64,000 nt of DNA from an uncultured Bacilli bacterium (lineage in GTDB: Bacteria > Bacillota_I > Bacilli_A > RF39 > UBA660). A model generated the notes under the pieces. That model was not told the origin of the DNA. It did no database searches and saw only the letters and a program-made list of their open reading frames with translations. Of the stretch, positions 60,908 through 64,000 are shown in pieces. Location: positions 1 to 64,000 of the forward strand of contig CAKOXI010000001.1 in assembly GCA_934130045.1 (NCBI GenBank), read 5' to 3'. The translations under genes were made by a program, and so were the position numbers. The stretch's first letter is position 1, and every line of letters begins with the position of its first letter.

Positions 60908-63016
60908 ATGAAATTAAAATTTAGAGCTACACCAAAGGATATGTTAGCATTTGCTGGTTTTTCTGTTGTTCTTTTGTATTTTGTTGCAATTGCAATTTTA
61001 AATATATCAACATTTGTAAAAACTGGTGAATTATCTGGTTTTAATCCATTTCCAGCATTTGTTGGTGAAAATTTACCTAAAACAATGATTGCATTTTTAC
61101 TTATTATCATTTTTGTTATAACTAGTGTTTCTTCAACTATATTTAATAGGGAAAAGGGTATTGGATTTGAAATAAAAGATAAGGCTGATAAAGGATATTC
61201 TCGTTGGGCAAAAGAAAAAGAAATGAAAAAAGAATTAAAAATGGTTTTACCTGGTGAGGAACATTCGCAATATGGCGGAATACCTTTAATTAATAATGGT
61301 AAAGAAATATGGGTCGATGATGGTGAGTATCATAATTTAATTATTGGTTCTACTGGTAGTGGTAAAACCCAAATGACTGTTCAACCAATGGTTAAGTGTT
61401 TAGCTAAAAGTAATCAGTCAATGATTATTACAGACCCAAAAGGTGAAATATATGAAAATAATGCTACGGAATTAAGAGAACGTGGTTATAAAATTGTTTT
61501 ACTTAATTTTCGTGATCCACAAAAAGGAAATTGTTGGAATCCATTAGCACTCCCTTATTCACTTTATAAATCAGGAAATTCTGATAAAGCTAATGAGTTG
61601 CTTGATGACCTTGCTATGAATATCTTGTATGATGAGAAATCCCAAAATTCTGATCCATTCTGGGAAAAAACTTCTGCTGATTATTTTGCAGGACTGGCTT
61701 TAGCTCTATTTGATGATGCTAAAGAGGAAGAAATAAATTTAAATACAATAAATTTAATGACTACTGTTGGTGAAGAAAAATTTAGAAATACAACATATAT
61801 GAAAGAATACTTTAGCTATAAAGATCAAGCATCTCCTGCTTATGTTAATGTTTCTAGTACTTTATTAGCACCATCTGATACAAAAGGGTCAATTTTATCA
61901 GTATTTAAGCAAAAAATAAAGTTGTTTTCTTCTCGTGAAAATTTATCAGAAATGTTATCACATAGTGATTTTGATATGAAAGATATCGGTAGAGAAAAAA
62001 CTGCAGTATTTATTGTTGTTCAAGATGAAAAAAAGACATACCATTCTTTAGTAACAATATTTATAAAGCAAGTATATGAAACTTTAATTGATGTTGCACA
62101 AGAATCTGGTGGAAAACTTCCATTTAGAACTAATTTTATTCTTGATGAATTTGCTAATATGCCACCATTAAAGGATGTTACTACAATGGTTACTGCAGCT
62201 CGTAGTAGGGCAATTAGATTTAGTTTTATTATTCAAAATTTTGCACAATTATATCAAGTGTATGGAAAAGAAAATGGTGAAACTATAAAAGGTAACTGTG
62301 GTAATATTGTTTATTTAATAAGTAGTGAACTTGCTGCATTAGAAGAATTGAGTAAAATGTGTGGTGAAGAAAAATCAAAAGAAAAAGATAAAACAGCATC
62401 TACACCACTTGTTACTGTCAGTGATTTACAAAGACTTCCACAATGGAGTATGGTTGTTTTAAGAATTAGAATGATGCCATTTAAAACGAAATTGACACCT
62501 AATTGGAAAATGGAAAAAGAAAATTTGTGGGGTAAAAAGTACGAAAAAGCTGAATATCCTACACGTGAAAAAGAGCCATTACATTTATTTGATTTAAAGA
62601 AATTTGTTGAAGAAAAAAATGAAGAAAAAATGAGACAAATGATGAATGGCAATAATGATAACACTATTCCTGGAATGATGGGTGGAAATCCTTTTGGTTT
62701 TGGTGGAGGTATTCCTCCAATGTTTGGTGGTATGAGTTCAAATAATAATGCAGGAAATAATTCTCAAGGTGGATTTAATGTTGAAGATATAATTAAAAAG
62801 ATTGATGAAAAAATTGCTGCAATAGAGGAAGAAGAAAGACAACAATCATTGCAATCTGAAAGTAAAAAAGATATACTTGATAATAATGATGATAAAATTA
62901 TTCAACAAAATACAGAATTTGATAACAATATTATTCAAGAAAAATCAGAACCTGATAATAATTCAGAAGTTTCAGATGATCAGTTTTTTGATGATTTCTT
63001 CAGTGATGAAGATTAA
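60908..63016 (+). CDS. virD4: VirD4/TraG-type T4SS coupling protein
   Basis: This 702-residue protein has two N-terminal helices (about 13-35 and 57-77). Walker A is GSTGSGKT (147-154), followed by MIITDPKGEIYENNA, Walker B ILDEFANMPP (D413), and RAIRFSFIIQNFAQLYQVYG. The C-terminal ~150 residues are low-complexity: a Gly/Met/Phe-rich GMMGGNPFGFGGG stretch, a coiled-coil KIDEKIAAIEEEERQQ and an acidic tail. Coupling proteins recruit substrates (relaxosomes or effectors) to the T4SS. It is the last gene of the block. Confidence 0.95.
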   Translation: MKLKFRATPKDMLAFAGFSVVLLYFVAIAILNISTFVKTGELSGFNPFPAFVGENLPKTMIAFLLIIIFVITSVSSTIFNREKGIGFEIKDKADKGYSRWAKEKEMKKELKMVLPGEEHSQYGGIPLINNGKEIWVDDGEYHNLIIGSTGSGKTQMTVQPMVKCLAKSNQSMIITDPKGEIYENNATELRERGYKIVLLNFRDPQKGNCWNPLALPYSLYKSGNSDKANELLDDLAMNILYDEKSQNSDPFWEKTSADYFAGLALALFDDAKEEEINLNTINLMTTVGEEKFRNTTYMKEYFSYKDQASPAYVNVSSTLLAPSDTKGSILSVFKQKIKLFSSRENLSEMLSHSDFDMKDIGREKTAVFIVVQDEKKTYHSLVTIFIKQVYETLIDVAQESGGKLPFRTNFILDEFANMPPLKDVTTMVTAARSRAIRFSFIIQNFAQLYQVYGKENGETIKGNCGNIVYLISSELAALEELSKMCGEEKSKEKDKTASTPLVTVSDLQRLPQWSMVVLRIRMMPFKTKLTPNWKMEKENLWGKKYEKAEYPTREKEPLHLFDLKKFVEEKNEEKMRQMMNGNNDNTIPGMMGGNPFGFGGGIPPMFGGMSSNNNAGNNSQGGFNVEDIIKKIDEKIAAIEEEERQQSLQSESKKDILDNNDDKIIQQNTEFDNNIIQEKSEPDNNSEVSDDQFFDDFFSDED

Positions 63017-63079
63017 TATGGTTTAATGTAATTACTATATTAATCTTTTTTCATATATTATATTAGGGTGATTATATTT

Positions 63080-63367
63080 ATGCAAAGGATATCAATTAAT
63101 GATTTAATACCAATAATTAATAGTATAAAAATAATTGATATTAGAAGTATTCAAAGTTTTAATAATAATCATATTCCTAATTCAGTAAATATACCTGTTG
63201 AAAAATTACTTTATAATCCAGAACAATATATTAATAAAAATGATATATATTATATTTATTGTCAAAAAGGCATATCTAGTTATAATGTATGTAATATATT
63301 AAATAAATTAGGTTATAGGACAATAAGTATTGATGGTGGGTATGAAGCTTGGATATTAAAAAATTAA
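63080..63367 (+). CDS. rhodanese-like domain protein
   Basis: This 95-residue single rhodanese domain has IIDIRSIQSFNNNHIPNSVNIP and an active-site loop YCQKGISS with C61. It can carry sulfur as a persulfide. The ATG at 63080 has AGGGTGAT at ~7 nt. It is separate from the secretion block by 60 nt. Confidence 0.88.
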   Translation: MQRISINDLIPIINSIKIIDIRSIQSFNNNHIPNSVNIPVEKLLYNPEQYINKNDIYYIYCQKGISSYNVCNILNKLGYRTISIDGGYEAWILKN

Positions 63368-63409
63368 AAAAATCAACATGAAAAAAATGTTAAAAAAGTA
63401 GTTAAATAA

Positions 63410-63451
63410 AAAACTGATATTTAGAATTATATTTCTATTTATCAGTTTTTT
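63410..63451 (+). terminator. intrinsic terminator after the rhodanese gene
   Basis: AAAACTGATA/TATCAGTTTT stem with a 20-nt loop and T-run. Confidence 0.75.
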
Positions 63452-63602
63452 ATTGATGAATATATGATTTTTTTATTCAATCATATCAGTTAATTGTTTC
63501 CAAAAATTATCTTTTTTAATTACAATATTTGAGCATTTATTAGAATTTTAATCATTTTGTTTTGATATTAATATTATTATCTTCATTTAATAATAATATA
63601 AT

Positions 63603-63653
63603 AAAAAAACTATTGATATATGTTACAGAAACTCTGTATATCTTTTCAATAGT
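63603..63653 (-). terminator. intrinsic terminator of the minus-strand SPFH-like gene
   Basis: ACTATTGA/TCAATAGT outer stem plus an inner ACAGA/TCTGT hairpin, followed on the minus strand by a run of seven T. Confidence 0.75.
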
Positions 63654-63665
63654 CTCTCTATTTTT

Positions 63666-64000
63666 TTATTTTCTGCGACCTTTATTATAATCATTATGAT
63701 GATACATATCTACATCATTACTATTATTATATTTTGCCGCTATAATCCTCGCTAAAGAACTTGGATCATTACTTCCATTTAAAACTTCTTGATACATTTT
63801 TGCTTCTTTTGATTCAATATCAAATTTTTGATCGGCTTTTTCTTGAGTAATTCTCATGTCTTGTTCATGATTTTTTTCTTTTATTGTTCTTTGTGCTTCT
63901 GAATTAGTTTTATCGGCTTCTATATGTCTTATGTGTGGAACAATAATGCTATTTGAATTAATTGCTGTAATTTCAACACCATATTTGCTTAAAAAATTTT
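63666..64000 (-). CDS. SPFH/band-7-like protein, 5' end outside the window
   Basis: The minus-strand frame enters from the right edge. The visible C-terminal ~110 residues include LSKYGVEITAINSNSIIV, typical of the end of an SPFH domain. A charged, predicted coiled-coil segment follows (EKNHEQDMRITQEKADQK) and a basic tail ending GRRK. An internal ATG at 63857 is not the start because the frame is open upstream. SPFH proteins form membrane microdomain scaffolds. The call rests on a short fragment. Confidence 0.5.
   Translation of the reverse strand, partial: NFLSKYGVEITAINSNSIIVPHIRHIEADKTNSEAQRTIKEKNHEQDMRITQEKADQKFDIESKEAKMYQEVLNGSNDPSSLARIIAAKYNNSNDVDMYHHNDYNKGRRK

Larger units (their letters stand above)
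63368..63665. other. AT-rich intergenic region between convergent genes
   Basis: It holds two terminators (63410-63451 and 63603-63653) and no supported gene. A short stop-free minus-strand stretch around 63475-63540 reads NIVIKKDNFWKQLTDMIE in front of a stop, without a start. It may be a gene remnant. Confidence 0.45.

Noticed and set aside
37630..63016. Integrative conjugative element
   Set aside because: No relaxase, integrase, direct repeats or tRNA-side attachment site in or next to the block. Base composition looks like that of the neighbours.
1..64000. CRISPR array or insertion sequence
   Set aside because: No regularly spaced repeats, cas genes, transposase or terminal inverted repeats were found. 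The repeats seen are LysM coding repeats, tRNA copies and the short SDW repeat.
1..64000. Mycoplasma-like genetic code (TGA as Trp)
   Set aside because: Several genes end in TGA with correct lengths, and the tRNA-Trp has a CCA anticodon.

Overview
This is a strongly AT-rich stretch of a low-GC Firmicutes chromosome, probably from the class Bacilli (an uncultured gut-type lineage would fit). TGA is a stop codon here (for example at 25158, 43818 and 22201) and the only tRNA-Trp has anticodon CCA, so the code is standard and not mycoplasma-like. The organism looks like an endospore former: the window carries a CwlJ-type cortex hydrolase, a GerA-GerC-GerB germinant receptor operon and a dacB-spmA-spmB operon.

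Layout. 1-2.8 kb: the 3' part of a LysM amidase, cwlJ, tRNA-Trp, and a divergent protein-kinase-fold protein. 2.9-14.4 kb: phosphohexomutase, htpG behind a CIRCE-like operator, the germinant receptor operon, a UPF0316 protein, uppP and small membrane or lipoproteins. 14.4-20.0 kb: one transcription unit made of a T-box riboswitch (specifier AAC, Asn), three tRNA-Asn genes, and gatC-gatA-gatB-aspS. This is the tRNA-dependent asparagine pathway, with the sensed tRNA encoded inside the regulated operon. 20-37.6 kb: lipoproteins, three tandem Tim44-like/zinc-ribbon paralogues, dacB-spmA-spmB, rluB, ferredoxin, rlmD, a GNAT-like acyltransferase, a decayed non-coding stretch, GNAT/acyltransferase-3/GT2 surface genes, an orphan receiver domain, tRNA-Leu, scpA-scpB and an RNHCP protein.

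37.6-63.0 kb: a 25 kb block of about 23 co-directional genes. It joins a Tad-type pilus module (CpaB/RcpC, CpaF/TadA, TadB, TadC, a small Flp-like pilin, three pseudopilin-like proteins, a CpaE/TadZ-like protein) directly to a Gram-positive type IV secretion module (two VirB2-like subunits, two VirB6-like channel proteins, PrgI/VirB3-like, a VirB4 split in two genes, an M23 peptidase, VirD4). A 1148-residue secreted protein with about 47 cysteines and several small Cys-containing surface proteins sit upstream. No relaxase or prepilin peptidase is in the window. The main structural subunits have their own promoters inside the block. This composite machine is the best candidate for an undescribed system; the inferred role is contact-dependent transfer of protein or DNA, but the substrate is unknown.

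The window ends with a rhodanese gene, an AT-rich gap and the 3' part of a minus-strand SPFH/band-7-like gene. Start codons were chosen from ribosome binding sites. Many genes use GGTGAT-type sites and extended -10 promoters (TGnTATAAT) placed very close to the start codon.
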